The notes: a model not told the origin generated them from the letters alone. A DNA stretch of 64,000 nucleotides from Mycolicibacterium litorale (GCF_010731695.1 NZ_AP022586.1:3534001-3598000), one strand, 5' to 3'. Shown: positions 29,881-40,470, numbered from the stretch's first letter. A program made the numbers and translations.

Positions 29881-30321
29881 ATGGTGGCGGTCTACCGGGC
29901 GCCGATGCGCTCACGCGATGACGGAATCGACGTCGCGAAGACAGTCGAGCGCGCCCGCCGGGTCGGGGTGTGCGGGTTCGGCGAACGCGGGGTGGACGAG
30001 GACCGCCTGGCGCGCCGCATATCGCGCTTCGCCGACGCGCCCGACGGCGCACTGGTGTGGACCCGCGACCCCGACGGACTGTTCTGGCTGGGCCGCATCG
30101 ACGGACCGTACCGGCCCGACACCACCGCTGCCGCAACGGCGGTCGACCTGGTGCACATCCGGCCGTGCCGGTGGCTGCCGGAACCGTTCCTCGAACCGGA
30201 GGTCCCGGCGGTGGTGCTGGCGACCTACCGGCGCGGCGGGCGGAACTTCCAGCAGACCCACGATTCCGCGGTCGGCCCCGAGAGTGCGCGGCTGTGGGAG
30301 GCGCACACGAACGCGGGGTAG
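29881..30321 (+). CDS. Conserved hypothetical protein
   Basis: 146 residues from the ATG at 29881 (ATG 29872 and earlier in-frame starts also exist). The sequence is soluble with a central WTRDPDGLFWLGRIDGPYR segment followed by LVHIRPCRWLP, reminiscent of the strand pattern of EVE/PUA-like nucleic-acid-binding folds, but this is a weak impression. No catalytic motif. It starts 52 bases from the divergent small membrane protein gene. Confidence 0.65.
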   Translation: MVAVYRAPMRSRDDGIDVAKTVERARRVGVCGFGERGVDEDRLARRISRFADAPDGALVWTRDPDGLFWLGRIDGPYRPDTTAAATAVDLVHIRPCRWLPEPFLEPEVPAVVLATYRRGGRNFQQTHDSAVGPESARLWEAHTNAG

Positions 30322-30466
30322 CGCGCAGGCGCGCTGATGCGCTCGAAGCGCTGTCACGCAACGCTTCCGACGGTCGCGGCCGTATACGGCGGCTGCCGTG
30401 TCAGCGGTGGGCGTACCGGGTATCCGAGACGACGGCACGGTAGCCCGGGAAGGTGGTCCGCCAGGC

Positions 30467-31552
30467 ATGCAATTCGGAATCTTCACGGTCGGGGACGTCA
30501 CCCCCGATCCGACCACCGGCACCACACCGACCGAAAACGAGCGGATTCGCGCCACCGTGGCGATCGCCAAGAAAGCCGAGGAGGTCGGCCTCGACGTCTT
30601 CGCGACCGGTGAACACCACAACCCACCGTTCGTGCCGTCCTCACCGACGACGCTGCTGGGCTACATCGCGGCGCAGACCGAACGCCTCATCCTGTCCACC
30701 TCCACGACGCTGATCACCACCAACGATCCGGTGAAGATCGCCGAGGACTTCAGCGTGCTGCAACACCTGAGCGGCGGGCGCTGCGATGTGATGCTGGGCC
30801 GCGGCAACACCGGGCCGGTCTACCCCTGGTTCGGCCAAGACATCCGCAAGGCGGTCCCGCTGACCGTCGAGCACTACGGACTGCTGCGACGGCTGTGGCG
30901 GGAGAAAGTGGTCGACTGGAGCGGTCAGTTCCGCTCCCCGCTCCAGGGCTTCACGCTGGCGCCCCAACCGCTCGACGGGGTGCCGCCGTTCGTGTGGCAC
31001 GGATCGATCCGCACACCGGAGATCGCCGAACTCGCCGCCTTCCACGGCGACGGGTTCTTCGCCAACCACATCTTCTGGCCCGCCTCCCACACCAAACGCC
31101 TGGTTCAGCTGTACCGCCAGCGGTTCGAGCACTACGGACACGGCAGTGCCGACCAGGCGATCGTCGGCCTCGGCGGGCAGGTGTTCATGCGCCGCAACAG
31201 CCAGGACGCCGTCGACGAGTTCCGGCCCTACTTCAACAAGGCACCCGTGTACGGGTACGGCCCCACACTCGAGGAATTCACCTCGCAAACTCCGCTGACC
31301 GTAGGATCACCGCAGCAGGTGATCGACAAGACGCTCGGCTTCCGTGAGTACGCCGGTGACTACCAGCGGCAGCTATTCCTGATCGACCACGCCGGTCTGC
31401 CGCTCAAGACGGTGCTGGAACAGCTCGACCTGCTGGGCGAGGAGGTTCTTCCCGTGTTGCGCAGGGAGTTCCGAGTCGGCAGACCCGACCACGTGCCCGA
31501 TGCGCCGACCCACCAATCGCTGGTGGCGGCGGCGCGGGAGCAGACACCGTGA
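30467..31552 (+). CDS. FMN-dependent luciferase-like monooxygenase (CE1758 family)
   Basis: 361 residues from the ATG at 30467; upstream in-frame residues are unlike the family. Starts MQFGIFTVGDVTPDP and keeps the TIM-barrel luciferase landmarks (FATGEHHNPPFVPSS, LSGGRCDVMLGRGN, FVWHGSIRTPE). Flavin-dependent monooxygenases of this type use reduced FMN and oxygen on an unknown substrate. The following gene, overlapping by GTGA, is the partnered FMN reductase, an arrangement named CE1758/CE1759 after Corynebacterium. That partner is frameshifted here, so the enzyme may depend on another flavin reductase. Confidence 0.88.
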   Translation: MQFGIFTVGDVTPDPTTGTTPTENERIRATVAIAKKAEEVGLDVFATGEHHNPPFVPSSPTTLLGYIAAQTERLILSTSTTLITTNDPVKIAEDFSVLQHLSGGRCDVMLGRGNTGPVYPWFGQDIRKAVPLTVEHYGLLRRLWREKVVDWSGQFRSPLQGFTLAPQPLDGVPPFVWHGSIRTPEIAELAAFHGDGFFANHIFWPASHTKRLVQLYRQRFEHYGHGSADQAIVGLGGQVFMRRNSQDAVDEFRPYFNKAPVYGYGPTLEEFTSQTPLTVGSPQQVIDKTLGFREYAGDYQRQLFLIDHAGLPLKTVLEQLDLLGEEVLPVLRREFRVGRPDHVPDAPTHQSLVAAAREQTP

Positions 31553-32189
31553 CGCGCCTGGCCGTGATCAGCGGCGGGTTACGGCAGCCGTCGTCGACCC
31601 GGATCCTCGCCGACCGGCTCACCGCCGCCGTGGAATCCGAACTGACACAGCGCAACACCACGGTGACCACCTCGGTGATCGAACTTCGTCCACTGGCCCG
31701 GTCGATCACCGACACCATGCTCACCGGGGTGGCCGCCGAGGAGCTGGAAGCCGCCTTCGCCACGCTCGCCGACGCCGACGGGGTGATCGCCGTGACACCG
31801 GCGTTCAACGCGTCCATCAGTGGCTGTTCAAGTCGTTCTTCGACGTGCTGCCCCAGGAGACGCTCTCCGAGATGCCGATGCTCATCGCGGCCACCGGTGG
31901 GACAGAACGCCATTCACTCGTCCTCGAACACGCGATGCGCCCGATGTTCTCCTACCTGCACGCCATCGTCGCGCCGACCGGTGTCTACGCCGCGACGGCC
32001 GACTTCGGTGGACAGCGGGAGGCTGCGGACCTCACCGCGCGAATCGCCAAGGCGGCGTCGGACTTCGTCCGCCTGCTGCAGGCGTGCGGCGCCCGTACCC
32101 GCCGCGACGTGTTCACCGAGGAACTGACCGAGATGCAGCGCCTCCTCGGCTCGTCCCAGCCGCACGGCGACGGGACGGTCGAGGACTGA
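31549..32189 (+). pseudogene. FMN reductase (CE1759 family), disrupted by a one-base deletion
   Basis: The GTG at 31549 opens a reductase (LAVISGGLRQPSSTRILADR, then VIAVTPAFNASIS) whose frame turns to junk Ser/Arg-rich sequence after base about 31821. The proper continuation (LFKSFFDVLPQETLSEMPM through AATGGTERHSLVLEHAMRPM to the stop at 32189) is in the -1 frame. Adding one G in the GTGGCTG at 31820-31826 restores ISGLFKSFFD and a 213-residue protein. No slippery heptamer is seen, so programmed frameshifting is unlikely; a true mutation or a sequencing error are the choices. It would supply reduced FMN to the upstream monooxygenase. It converges on menG with 9 bases between. Confidence 0.85.
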
Positions 32190-32198
32190 CCGCCTCAG

Positions 32199-32891
32199 TC
32201 AGCGCTGGGGCTTGACCGCGGCGTGCAGCGCGACGATGCCGCCGGTCAGATTGCGCCAGCGCACCTGCGACCAGCCCGCGTCGGCGATGCGCTGTGCCAG
32301 ACCGTCCTGGTCGGGCCAGGCGCGGATCGACTCGGCCAGATAGACGTAGGCGTCGGGATTGGACGCCACCGCGCGCGCCATCCGCGGCAGCGCCTTCATC
32401 AGGTACTCCTTGTAGAGAGTGGCGAAGGCGCGGTTGGTGGGCGTGGAGAACTCGCACACCACCAGACGTCCGCCCGGCCGCGTCACCCGTGCCATCTCCT
32501 TCAGGCCCGCGACGTGGTCGACGACGTTGCGCAGGCCGAAGCTGATGGTCACCGCGTCGAACGATTCGTCGGCGAACGGCAGTTTGGTCGCATCGCCGGC
32601 CACCTTCGGCACGGCGCGCTGACGACCCGCCGAGAGCATGCCGACCGAGAAGTCCGCGGCCACGCACCAGGCGCCCGAGGCGGCGAGTTCGACCGTCGAC
32701 ACCGCGGTCCCCGCCGCCAGGTCGAGCACCTTGTCGCCGGGGCCGATGCCGAGCGCCGACCGCGTCTCGCGCCGCCAGAACCGGTCCTGGCCCAACGAGA
32801 GCACGGTGTTGGTGAGGTCGTAGCGGCGTGCCACCGCGTCGAACATCGACGCGACCTCGTGGGGGTTCTTGTCCAACGTCGCCCGGCTCAC
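32199..32891 (-). CDS. menG: Demethylmenaquinone methyltransferase
   Basis: 230 residues from the GTG at 32891 ([17 protein letters not shown]), the position where M. tuberculosis MenG starts. Methyltransferase motif [18 protein letters not shown], UbiE signature SFGLRN and the C-terminal [13 protein letters not shown]. It methylates demethylmenaquinone with S-adenosylmethionine, the last ring step of menaquinone synthesis. The start lies 70 bases from the divergent short-chain dehydrogenase. Confidence 0.95.
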   Translation of the reverse strand: MSRATLDKNPHEVASMFDAVARRYDLTNTVLSLGQDRFWRRETRSALGIGPGDKVLDLAAGTAVSTVELAASGAWCVAADFSVGMLSAGRQRAVPKVAGDATKLPFADESFDAVTISFGLRNVVDHVAGLKEMARVTRPGGRLVVCEFSTPTNRAFATLYKEYLMKALPRMARAVASNPDAYVYLAESIRAWPDQDGLAQRIADAGWSQVRWRNLTGGIVALHAAVKPQR

Positions 32892-32961
32892 GACGCCGAC
32901 GCTACCTGTGAATCTGCGGTCAGCGGGAATGGGGGACGCCGGGAGTGCCCTTGTAGCCCGT

Positions 32962-33786
32962 ATGAGCGGAAAAGTCTGGTTCATCACTGGTACCTCGCGC
33001 GGATTCGGCCGGGAGTGGGCGATCGCCGCGCTCGAACGAGGTGACCGCGTCGCCGCGACGGCGCGCGACACCGCGACGCTGAGCGATCTCGTCGAGAAGT
33101 TCGGCGACGCGCTGCTGCCCTTGACGCTCGACGTCACCGACCGCGACGCCGACTTCGCGGCGGTCAAACAGGCCCACGACCACTTCGGGCGCCTGGACAT
33201 CGTCGTCAACAACGCCGGCTACGGCCAGTTCGGTTTCATCGAGGAGCTCTCCGAGCAGGAGGCGCGCGACCAGATCGAGACGAACGTGTTCGGCGCGCTG
33301 TGGATCACCCAGGCGGCGCTGCCGTACCTGCGCGCTCAGCGCAGCGGCCACATCGTGCAGGTGTCGTCGATCGGTGGGATCAGCGCTTTCCCCAACGTCG
33401 GGATCTATCACGCGTCGAAGTGGGCGCTCGAGGGGTTCTCGCAGGCCCTGGCGCAGGAGGTCGCGTCGTTCGGGGTGCACGTCACGCTGATCGAGCCGGG
33501 CGGGTTCTCCACCGACTGGGCCGGCCCGTCGGCCAAGCATGCGACCCCGCTGCCCGACTACGCGCAGATCCACGAGGAGGCCGATCGTGCGCGCAGCCAG
33601 CGCTCGGCCACACCGGGCGATCCGAAGGCGTCGGCCGGCGCGATCCTCAAGGTCGTCGACGCCGAGAATCCCCCGCTGCGGGTGTTCTTCGGTGCGGGAC
33701 CGCTGTCGATTGCGAAGGCCGACTACGAGAACCGGCTCAAGACGTGGGAAGAGTGGCAGCCGGTCGCCGTGGAGGCGCAGGGTTAG
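32962..33786 (+). CDS. Short-chain dehydrogenase/reductase
   Basis: 274 residues from the ATG at 32962. Rossmann motif [12 protein letters not shown] at about residue 83, catalytic Ser in VSSIGG and YHASK. Classical SDR architecture with the long C-terminal extension ([19 protein letters not shown]) seen in many actinobacterial members. Coenzyme and substrate are not determinable; the Arg after TGTS would favour NADP(H). It appears to be inserted between menG and mgtA compared with M. tuberculosis. Confidence 0.88.
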   Translation: MSGKVWFITGTSRGFGREWAIAALERGDRVAATARDTATLSDLVEKFGDALLPLTLDVTDRDADFAAVKQAHDHFGRLDIVVNNAGYGQFGFIEELSEQEARDQIETNVFGALWITQAALPYLRAQRSGHIVQVSSIGGISAFPNVGIYHASKWALEGFSQALAQEVASFGVHVTLIEPGGFSTDWAGPSAKHATPLPDYAQIHEEADRARSQRSATPGDPKASAGAILKVVDAENPPLRVFFGAGPLSIAKADYENRLKTWEEWQPVAVEAQG

Positions 33787-33792
33787 CCCGCC

Positions 33793-33866
33793 TTGCGCGC
33801 GCTCGTGAGCTGCGCGAGCGTGCGCAAAGAGATGCCTGCGCGCGGCGTGTCGCGAAGCAGACACGC
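33793..33866. terminator. Two tandem hairpins in convergent gap
   Basis: First hairpin: TTGCGCGCGCTCG (33793-33805) with CGAGCGTGCGCAA (33815-33827), 13 bp with a single G-T pair. Second: GCGTGTC (33845-33851) with GACACGC (33860-33866). They occupy the 107-base gap between the convergent short-chain dehydrogenase and mgtA genes and probably terminate both; no U tract follows. Confidence 0.6.
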
Positions 33867-33893
33867 ACGCTCGCGGTGCGGGGTGAGTCAGGG

Positions 33894-35021
33894 TCAGGCG
33901 GCGCGCAGGCGGCGCTGTCCGAGCACCGCCTCGTAATGCCCGAGTAGTTCGTCGCAGATCGCCGGCCAGGTGCGGCCGAGCACGCTGCGCCGGGCGGCGA
34001 CGGAATAGCGTTGCCGCTCGGCGATCAGGTGGTCGACGGATTCGCTGAGCCGGGCCTCGAAGTCGGCCACGTCCAGCAGGAGCCCGGTGCGGTACGGCGC
34101 GACCAGATCGCGGGGCCCGCCGGCGTTCGGGGCGATCACCGGCAGCCCGGAGGCCATCGCCTCCTGCACGGCCTGGCAGAACGTCTCGTGCTCACCGGGG
34201 TGGACGAACACGTCCATGCTGGAGTAGGCGGCCGCGAGCGCATCGCCGTACAGCGCTCCGGTGAAAATCGCTGTCGGCATGGCGGATTCGAGCTTGCCGC
34301 GGTCGATGCCGTCCCCGACGACGACCACCTGGAGATCGTCGCGCGCACTCAGCGCCGCCAACCGTTCGACGTGCTTCTCCGGCGCCAACCGCCCGACGAA
34401 CCCGACGATCGGCTTGCCGTCCGGGGACCACCGCAGGCGTAGATCGAGGTCGCGGGCCGACGGCGCGAACCCGGTGACGTCCACGCCGCGCGCCCAGCGG
34501 TGCACCCGCGGGACGCCGTGCGCCTCGAGGTTCTCCATCGCCGAGGTCGACGGCGCAAGCGTGCGGTCGGCCCGGCTGTGCAGGTGCCGCGTCCACGCCC
34601 ACGCGGCGCGCGACGCCGCCCCGATGCCGTAGCTCTGCGCGAAACCGGCGACGTCGGTCTGGAACACCGCGACCGTCGGCACCCCGAGATGACGCGCGGC
34701 GTGCAGACCGCCGTAACCGAGCAGCGCCGGCGACGCCAGGTGCACGACGTCCGGGTCGAATCCACGCAGCACCCCGACCATGCGGGGCCGCGGCACGCCC
34801 AGCGGCAGTGAGGTCACCTTCGGGAACATCCGCGAGGGCACGCGGTGCACCCGCACCCCGTCGTGCACCCGCTCGGCCGGCGATTCACCACGCGGGGTGT
34901 CCGGGGCGATGACGATGACCTCGTGGCCGGTGCGGCGCAGATGCTCCAGCACGCGGAGCACCGAGTTGGTGACGCCGTTGACGTTGGGGAGGAAGGACTC
35001 TGCGACGATCGCAACGCGCAC
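33894..35021 (-). CDS. mgtA: GDP-mannose-dependent alpha-mannosyltransferase (GT4)
   Basis: 375 residues from the GTG at 35021. GT4/GT-B fold: N-terminal [19 protein letters not shown], donor-side [15 protein letters not shown] and EX7E-type [16 protein letters not shown]. The M. tuberculosis homologue at this position (Rv0557, MgtA) mannosylates a glucuronosyl diacylglycerol and was earlier taken for PimB, so it acts in cell-envelope glycolipid synthesis. It starts 84 bases from the divergent thioredoxin-like lipoprotein. Confidence 0.9.
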   Translation of the reverse strand: MRVAIVAESFLPNVNGVTNSVLRVLEHLRRTGHEVIVIAPDTPRGESPAERVHDGVRVHRVPSRMFPKVTSLPLGVPRPRMVGVLRGFDPDVVHLASPALLGYGGLHAARHLGVPTVAVFQTDVAGFAQSYGIGAASRAAWAWTRHLHSRADRTLAPSTSAMENLEAHGVPRVHRWARGVDVTGFAPSARDLDLRLRWSPDGKPIVGFVGRLAPEKHVERLAALSARDDLQVVVVGDGIDRGKLESAMPTAIFTGALYGDALAAAYSSMDVFVHPGEHETFCQAVQEAMASGLPVIAPNAGGPRDLVAPYRTGLLLDVADFEARLSESVDHLIAERQRYSVAARRSVLGRTWPAICDELLGHYEAVLGQRRLRAA

Positions 35022-35105
35022 GGCCGAAGCCTCGCAGCCCAAACTGTCGACCAGGTTGCGCGCCGGAATACGCGACGCGAAGATCCGGCGCGGTACGGTT
35101 TGCCT

Positions 35106-35771
35106 GTGCGGATCTGGATCACGCTGGTCGCGGCGGTGCTGCTGCTGGTGACCGTCGGCTGCACGCGTGAGATCACCGGCGCCGCCCGGCTCGACCCCAA
35201 TCAGCCCCGCACCGCGATCACCGAGGACGGCTACGGCATCCTCGTCGGCGATCCCGAGGCGTCGGCGCAGATCGAGGTGTTCACCGAACCGCAATGCCCG
35301 CACTGCGCCACCCTGCAGGCCGACTACGGCCGCGAGATGGCCAGCTACATAAGCCTCGGTCAACTGGCCGTCACCTACCGGCCCGTGACATTCCTCGACC
35401 AGGACGGTGACCACTCCGCGCGGGTGAGCAACGCGATGTTCGCCGCCGCCGAGGCAGCGCCGCGGGCCGTGGCATTCCAGGCGTTCGTCGAGGATCTGTG
35501 GGCCCACCAGCAGCCCGGCGGCAACGGGCCGTCCGACACCGAGATGGCGGACATGGCCCAGGAGAGCGGGATACCGGCCCCGGGCGTGCAGGCCGTCGCC
35601 GGCGGCAGCGTGGCCGTCGACACCGCTGACATGTCCGACCTCAACATCGGACTGCTCGCCGAGCTGAACTCCTACCAGGTCGCCACCCCAACGGTGTACA
35701 ACCTCAACACCGACGAGGTGCTCGACATCTACGACGAGAACTGGCTGGCGAAGCTGATCTCGACGATCTAG
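35106..35771 (+). CDS. DsbA/thioredoxin-like lipoprotein
   Basis: 221 residues from the GTG at 35106. Short basic start, hydrophobic segment and lipobox VTVGC (Cys19), so membrane-anchored outside. The mature domain opens [12 protein letters not shown], with the redox pair Cys64/Cys67 (CPHC, the DsbA type), then an inserted helical region and the cis-proline strand VATPTVYNL. It could form or rearrange disulfides in exported proteins, several of which in this window have paired cysteines. It converges with the alcohol dehydrogenase gene, 6 bases apart. Confidence 0.88.
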   Translation: MRIWITLVAAVLLLVTVGCTREITGAARLDPNQPRTAITEDGYGILVGDPEASAQIEVFTEPQCPHCATLQADYGREMASYISLGQLAVTYRPVTFLDQDGDHSARVSNAMFAAAEAAPRAVAFQAFVEDLWAHQQPGGNGPSDTEMADMAQESGIPAPGVQAVAGGSVAVDTADMSDLNIGLLAELNSYQVATPTVYNLNTDEVLDIYDENWLAKLISTI

Positions 35772-35777
35772 CCGCCA

Positions 35778-36944
35778 CTACGGACGAAGTGCCACGCGAA
35801 TGCAGTTGTCCTGCTTGTTCTTGAACATGTCGTAGGCGCGCACACCCTGTTCGAGCGGCAGGTCGTGGGTGATGAGCTTCGCCGGGTCGAGGTCGCCCTG
35901 CTCGACGTAGTCGAACAGCCGCGCCATGTACCGCTGACCGTGCTGCTGCGCCGATTTCAGCGTCAGCCCCTTGTTCGTCACCACACCCATCGGGAACTTG
36001 TCGGTCAGCCCGTAGACCCCCAGCACCGACACCACACCGCCTTTGCGGCACGCCAGGATCGCCTGGCGCAGCGCGCTCGCCCGGTCGGTCTCCAGGCGCA
36101 GCAGCTGCTTGGCCCGGTCATAGACCTGTTGCAGACCGGTGCTGTGGCCCTCCATGCCGACCGCGTCGATACACGCGTCCGGGCCGCGGCCACCGGTCAT
36201 CTCGCGCAGAGATTCCTGCACGCTGTCGGCGGACCCGTAATCGATGGTCTCCACACCGAATTCGCGAGCCAGCGACAGCCGCTCGGGGAAGCGGTCGATG
36301 ACGATGGCGCGTTCGGCGCCGAGCAGCAGTGCACTCTTGGCCGCCATCAGCCCCACTCCCCCGGCACCCCACACCGCGACGGTGTCACCGGCGCTGACGT
36401 CGCAGAAGTCCGCGCCCATGAACCCGGTCGGCACGGCGTCGGACAGGAACAGCGCCTGCTCGTCGGTGATGTCGCCGGGAATCGGGAAGCAGTTCGTGTC
36501 GCCGAACGGCACGCGAACGAACTGCGCGTGCGATCCGGCGTAGCCGCCGAACGGATGCGTGTACCCGTAGATGCCGCCGGACGGATAACCCAGAAGGGGT
36601 TGCTGCAGTTCGGCGTTCGGGTTGGTGGTGTCACAGCACGAATACAGTTCGTGGTCGCAGTACCAGCACCGGTTGCAGCCGATGAACGACGGGACGACGA
36701 CGCGGTCGCCGACCTTGACGTCACGGACCTCACGCCCGATTTCGACGATCTCGCCCATGAATTCGTGGCCGAAGACGTCACCCTCCCGCATGCCGGGCAG
36801 GTAACCGTCGATGAAGTGCAGATCGGATCCGCAGGTCGTGGTCAGCGTGACCTTGAGGATGACGTCGTGCGGGTTGATGATCTCGGGGTCGTCGACCGTC
36901 TCCACGGACAGGTTGTTGACGCCGTTCCAGCACAGTGCGCGCAT
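35778..36944 (-). CDS. Zinc-dependent alcohol dehydrogenase
   Basis: 388 residues, medium-chain dehydrogenase. Catalytic zinc ligands in TTTCGSDLH and FGHEFMGE, structural zinc cysteines in IGCNRCWYCDHELYSCC, and NAD site VWGAGGVGLMAA. The inserted loop with CDTTNPNAELQ and YPSGGIYGYTH is that of the formaldehyde-dismutase/glutathione-independent branch, so aldehydes or short alcohols are likely substrates. It is 12 bases downstream of the SRPBCC gene, so probably one operon. Confidence 0.88.
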   Translation of the reverse strand: MRALCWNGVNNLSVETVDDPEIINPHDVILKVTLTTTCGSDLHFIDGYLPGMREGDVFGHEFMGEIVEIGREVRDVKVGDRVVVPSFIGCNRCWYCDHELYSCCDTTNPNAELQQPLLGYPSGGIYGYTHPFGGYAGSHAQFVRVPFGDTNCFPIPGDITDEQALFLSDAVPTGFMGADFCDVSAGDTVAVWGAGGVGLMAAKSALLLGAERAIVIDRFPERLSLAREFGVETIDYGSADSVQESLREMTGGRGPDACIDAVGMEGHSTGLQQVYDRAKQLLRLETDRASALRQAILACRKGGVVSVLGVYGLTDKFPMGVVTNKGLTLKSAQQHGQRYMARLFDYVEQGDLDPAKLITHDLPLEQGVRAYDMFKNKQDNCIRVALRP

Positions 36945-36956
36945 GAGTGGACTTCC

Positions 36957-37478
36957 TTACCGCGCGGACGGGCGCGCGCTCGGGTTGTTTCGGATGGTCG
37001 GCACCTCGCCGGTCTGCAGCAGGGCCCGGCAGCGGTAGAGCACCTTGAACGCCAGCGCGCCGGAGAGCAGATCGGGGGCGGACGTCTTGGTCCGCAGGGT
37101 GACCTCGGTGCCGAGGTGGTTGGGTGCGGGCCGGAAGCTGACGAGGATCTCGTTGCCGTCCTCGCCGGTGAAGCGGATGCCCCCGTTGTCGGTGTGGACC
37201 GTCGACTCCCACGTCGTCTCGACCGGACCGGCGTGCAGGTTCCACCGGTAGCGGTCGGGTCCGGTGTTCTCGACGTCGCCGAGTTCGCCGAGCACGACCG
37301 ACATCCGTCGCGCGTCGCGCCACAGTTCCTCGACTTCGACGACGTCGGCGTTGATCGTGACCGTCTGGCCGTTGCTCGCATCGGTCGGCGTCTTGTCGGG
37401 CATCTTGTCGCTGACCACGTTGGCCACGTTTGCGGCCAGGCTGGTGGCCCGGTCCTTGGCCGCGTCCAGAATCGACAT
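36957..37478 (-). CDS. SRPBCC/START-like domain protein
   Basis: 173 residues. After a helical lead, residues about 38-150 follow the polyketide-cyclase/START-like pattern (VTINADVVEVEELWRDARR, then a long run of beta strands ending in TEVTLRTKTSAPDLL). Such proteins form a ligand cavity; ligand unknown. Several mycobacterial members lie beside zinc alcohol dehydrogenases, as here (12 bases). No signal peptide. Confidence 0.8.
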   Translation of the reverse strand: MSILDAAKDRATSLAANVANVVSDKMPDKTPTDASNGQTVTINADVVEVEELWRDARRMSVVLGELGDVENTGPDRYRWNLHAGPVETTWESTVHTDNGGIRFTGEDGNEILVSFRPAPNHLGTEVTLRTKTSAPDLLSGALAFKVLYRCRALLQTGEVPTIRNNPSARPSAR

Positions 37479-37532
37479 GTGGGCTCCCTCCGTCGCGCGG
37501 GGCGATACCCGGCGGGGGGACGGCCAAACGCG

Positions 37533-38045
37533 TCAGACCGGCTCGGGCTCCGGGGCCAGCCGCTTCTGCAGGACCGCCAGCCCGATCAGCGCGCCGCCGG
37601 CGATCAGCCAGCCGACGACCGCGATCGACCCGGCCGGGATGATCGCCAGCGAGGCGTTGCGGTCGCGCACTCGCACGAGGTCGGGGTTGTTGCGGTCGTA
37701 CTCGACGTAGATCCGCATCCCCGTCTCCAGCTCGGACGGGTACAGCACGCCCAGTTCCGGGCGGTACGTGATGCGGTCGGGGGTGACGAACTCGATGGTC
37801 GATCGCCGGGGTCCGGCGCTGAGCACCGTCGCCTCGGCGACGCCCATGTGGCGTTCGATCTGGCGGTCGTTGCGCCATGCGCCGATCACCATCAGCGTGG
37901 ACTGCAGGGTCACCAGACACGCCGCGATGATGATGCCGATCCGCACCCGGCGGATGATCCGCTCGGACCGCGTCTCGTCGCCGTCACCCCACAGGTGCGG
38001 GATCACCACCCGGCGGATCGCCGCCAACCGTTCGGCCGATCTCAC
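37533..38045 (-). CDS. DUF3592-like membrane protein (Rv0556-type)
   Basis: 170 residues from the GTG at 38045, whose GTGA overlaps the menD stop. Two membrane helices (about 30-55 and 138-160) flank an extracytoplasmic beta-rich segment ([17 protein letters not shown]..., [35 protein letters not shown]) of the DUF3592 kind. Its place directly after menD matches Rv0556 (171 residues as I recall). Function unknown; coupling suggests a link to menaquinone synthesis or only co-regulation. Confidence 0.85.
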   Translation of the reverse strand: MRSAERLAAIRRVVIPHLWGDGDETRSERIIRRVRIGIIIAACLVTLQSTLMVIGAWRNDRQIERHMGVAEATVLSAGPRRSTIEFVTPDRITYRPELGVLYPSELETGMRIYVEYDRNNPDLVRVRDRNASLAIIPAGSIAVVGWLIAGGALIGLAVLQKRLAPEPEPV

Positions 38046-39685
38046 AGCGCGGCCTTGATGGCGGCGTGCAGCGCGCGCAGCGACGACCTGTCGGCTTTCA
38101 CCTCCAGCACGCGCATCCCCTGGTGCGGTTCGTCGAGCGCCTCGGCGAGCTGGCCGACCTCGATCTGACGATTCTCCACGTGGTAGGCCCGGCACAGCGC
38201 GCCGACGTCCACATCGTGCGGGGTGCCGAACACCCGCGACGACACGTCGCTGAACCGCGGATCGCCCTGTTCGAGCAGTTCGAAGATGCCCCCGCCGTTG
38301 TCATTGGACACCACGATCGTCAGGTCGCGCGGGGTCGGCTCGGTGGGCCCGATCAGCAGGCCCGAGCTGTCGTGGACGAACGTCAGGTCACCCATCAGCG
38401 CGACCGTGCGTCCGCCGGTGTGGTCGTGGGCCAGTGCCGCGCCGATCGCCGTCGACACCGTCCCGTCGATCCCCGCGACGCCGCGGTTGGAGCGCACCTG
38501 CACACCGTGCGGGGTGAACCCGACCAGCGCGGCGTCGCGGACCGGGTTGCTCGCGCCCAGCACCAGCTGATCGCCCGGCCGCATGGCGTCGGCCACCGCG
38601 GCGGCGACGTGCAGACCGGTGGTCAGCGGATGCGCGGCGAGCTGTCCGCGCACCGCGGCGACGGCGTGGGCATTGGCCTCGGCGCAGCGCCGCAGCCAGG
38701 CCGGGTCGGGGGTGCCGCTGGTCACCGCGCGGGTGCCGGTGGCCTGCGAGTTCCCGCTCACATCGGGCCAGCGCGGCCCGGTGGTCAACGCGTACGCCGG
38801 CACCGACGGGTCGGCCAGCAGCGCCGAAACCGGCCGGTGCAGCGTCGGGCGGCCGAGCATGATGACCTGCCTCGGCCGCAGCAGCCGCAACGCCAGCGGG
38901 TGCAGCGGATTGGCCGCGGGCGGCGCTGTCGGTTCGGCGACCGTCGGCAGGTCCGCGAGGTTCGGGTGCACGCCGGCACCGTGGCCGGCGATCACCACGG
39001 TGTCCGGGGTGACGTCGATGTCGACCGGCTGGTCGAACATCACCGGCGGGGTGTAGGTCCACGGCTTGCCGTCCGGCCGTCCCGGCGGGCAGGAGCCGTC
39101 GTCGTCGAACGTGGGCACCAGCGGTTCGCGCAGCGGGATGTCGAACTGCACCGGTCCGGCGTTGGCGCTGCGAGAACCCGTGGCGGCCACCAGGACTCGG
39201 CAGGTCGCCGATCGCCACTGACCGTTGAGCGACGTCAGGTCGCCCGGGCCGCCTGCGCTCAATTCCGGGGCGAGGCCCAGGCTGATGTTGGCGCGGACCT
39301 GGTTGCCGAAGTAGCCGAGCTGCTCGAAGGTCTGGTTGGCGCCGGTGCCCAGCAGTTCGTAGGGCCGGTTGGCGCTGAGCACCACCAGCGGCACCCGCGC
39401 GTAGTTGGCCTCGACGACGGCCGGGCCCAGGTTGGCGACCGCGGTGCCCGAGGTCATCGCGATGCACACCGGGGCGCGCTCGGCGACCGCCAGCCCGATG
39501 GCGAGGAATCCGGCGGTGCGTTCGTCGATACGCACGTGCAGCCGCAACCGGCCCGCGCGGTCGGCGTCGGCCAGCGCGAACGCCAGCGGCGCGTTGCGTG
39601 ATCCCGGACACAGCACGACGTCGCGCACGCCGCCGCGAACGAGTTCGTCGACGACGACACGCGCCTGTGCCGTCGAGGGGTTCAT
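38042..39685 (-). CDS. menD: 2-succinyl-5-enolpyruvyl-6-hydroxy-3-cyclohexene-1-carboxylate synthase
   Basis: 547 residues from the ATG at 39685 ([15 protein letters not shown]). Thiamine-diphosphate enzyme: N-terminal pyrimidine-binding domain with [13 protein letters not shown] and [15 protein letters not shown], central domain, and C-terminal diphosphate-binding domain with [13 protein letters not shown] and NDNGGGIF. It joins isochorismate and 2-oxoglutarate in menaquinone synthesis. The start is 2 bases after the stop of bpoC and its end overlaps the next gene, so bpoC-menD-Rv0556-like gene form one operon. Confidence 0.95.
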   Translation of the reverse strand: MNPSTAQARVVVDELVRGGVRDVVLCPGSRNAPLAFALADADRAGRLRLHVRIDERTAGFLAIGLAVAERAPVCIAMTSGTAVANLGPAVVEANYARVPLVVLSANRPYELLGTGANQTFEQLGYFGNQVRANISLGLAPELSAGGPGDLTSLNGQWRSATCRVLVAATGSRSANAGPVQFDIPLREPLVPTFDDDGSCPPGRPDGKPWTYTPPVMFDQPVDIDVTPDTVVIAGHGAGVHPNLADLPTVAEPTAPPAANPLHPLALRLLRPRQVIMLGRPTLHRPVSALLADPSVPAYALTTGPRWPDVSGNSQATGTRAVTSGTPDPAWLRRCAEANAHAVAAVRGQLAAHPLTTGLHVAAAVADAMRPGDQLVLGASNPVRDAALVGFTPHGVQVRSNRGVAGIDGTVSTAIGAALAHDHTGGRTVALMGDLTFVHDSSGLLIGPTEPTPRDLTIVVSNDNGGGIFELLEQGDPRFSDVSSRVFGTPHDVDVGALCRAYHVENRQIEVGQLAEALDEPHQGMRVLEVKADRSSLRALHAAIKAAL

Positions 39686-39687
39686 CG

Positions 39688-40470
39688 CTACAGGATATCG
39701 GCGAAGAATTTCAGCGCCGCGGCGTTGACTTCCTGCGGCTTCTCGATGAAGCCGAGGTGGCCGGCGTCGGCGATCTCCAGATAACGCCCGTGCGGCAACG
39801 CGTCGGCGACCTCCTTGCCCAGGTGCGCGGGCAGCAGGACGTCGTCGGCGAACCCGATCACCAGCGTGGGTATGCGGATGCTGCGGTAAGCGGGCAATCG
39901 GTTGTCCTTCGGCCCGACATCGCCCTGGGCCAGCAGGCCGGGTGTGTGTTTGGTCGGCCACATCGTGAACATGTCGAGCCAGTCGCCGATCGCCCGGTCG
40001 TCGTTGATGGTCTTGGGCGAGAAGTTCTCCAACACACGCACTTTCGCGTCGTAACGCGGCGGCAGGTCGATCCCGGCGGCGATCAGCTCCTTCTCGGCCT
40101 GGCCGAAGAACTGGCGGGCGCGGTCGTGGCGGCCGCGGGTGGCCATCAGCACCGCCGAGCGCACGAGTTCCGGGCGGGCGAGCATGAGTTCCTGCGCGAT
40201 GTAGGAGCCCATCGACACCGCCACGATCCGCACGGGTGCCGCGTCCAGCTTCTCGATCAGCGCGATGGTGTCGGCGACCATCTGTTCGACGCCGAAGCCC
40301 TCGGCGTTCTCGGTGGCGCCGACGCCGCGGTTGTCGAAGGTGATGGCGCGATAACCGTTGCGCACGAACTCGGGAACCTGGTGCAGGTGCCACGTGCGGC
40401 CGGCGCCGCCGCGACCGGCGATGAACAGCACCGGGATGCCACTGCCGCGATCGTCGTAAGCGAGATTCAC
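39688..40470 (-). CDS. bpoC: Alpha/beta hydrolase (BpoC-like)
   Basis: 260 residues. Nucleophile Ser in [12 protein letters not shown], acid Asp in GFADDVLLP and His in DAGHLGFIE, with an oxyanion region [15 protein letters not shown]. Named for the annotated bromoperoxidase of M. tuberculosis Rv0554, though the triad is that of an esterase and haloperoxidase activity is doubtful. It sits directly before menD; homologues in other bacteria (MenH) release succinyl-cyclohexadiene carboxylate from the MenD product, so a MenH-like role is worth considering. Confidence 0.88.
   Translation of the reverse strand: MNLAYDDRGSGIPVLFIAGRGGAGRTWHLHQVPEFVRNGYRAITFDNRGVGATENAEGFGVEQMVADTIALIEKLDAAPVRIVAVSMGSYIAQELMLARPELVRSAVLMATRGRHDRARQFFGQAEKELIAAGIDLPPRYDAKVRVLENFSPKTINDDRAIGDWLDMFTMWPTKHTPGLLAQGDVGPKDNRLPAYRSIRIPTLVIGFADDVLLPAHLGKEVADALPHGRYLEIADAGHLGFIEKPQEVNAAALKFFADIL

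Noticed and set aside
31815..31830. Programmed ribosomal frameshift in the FMN reductase
   Set aside because: There is no slippery heptamer or clear downstream pseudoknot at the junction; a simple deletion explains the data.
31500..32189. The downstream reductase half as an independent gene starting near 31500
   Set aside because: Its first 100 codons are a shadow of the monooxygenase end and the reductase N-terminus; only the part after 31821 is real.
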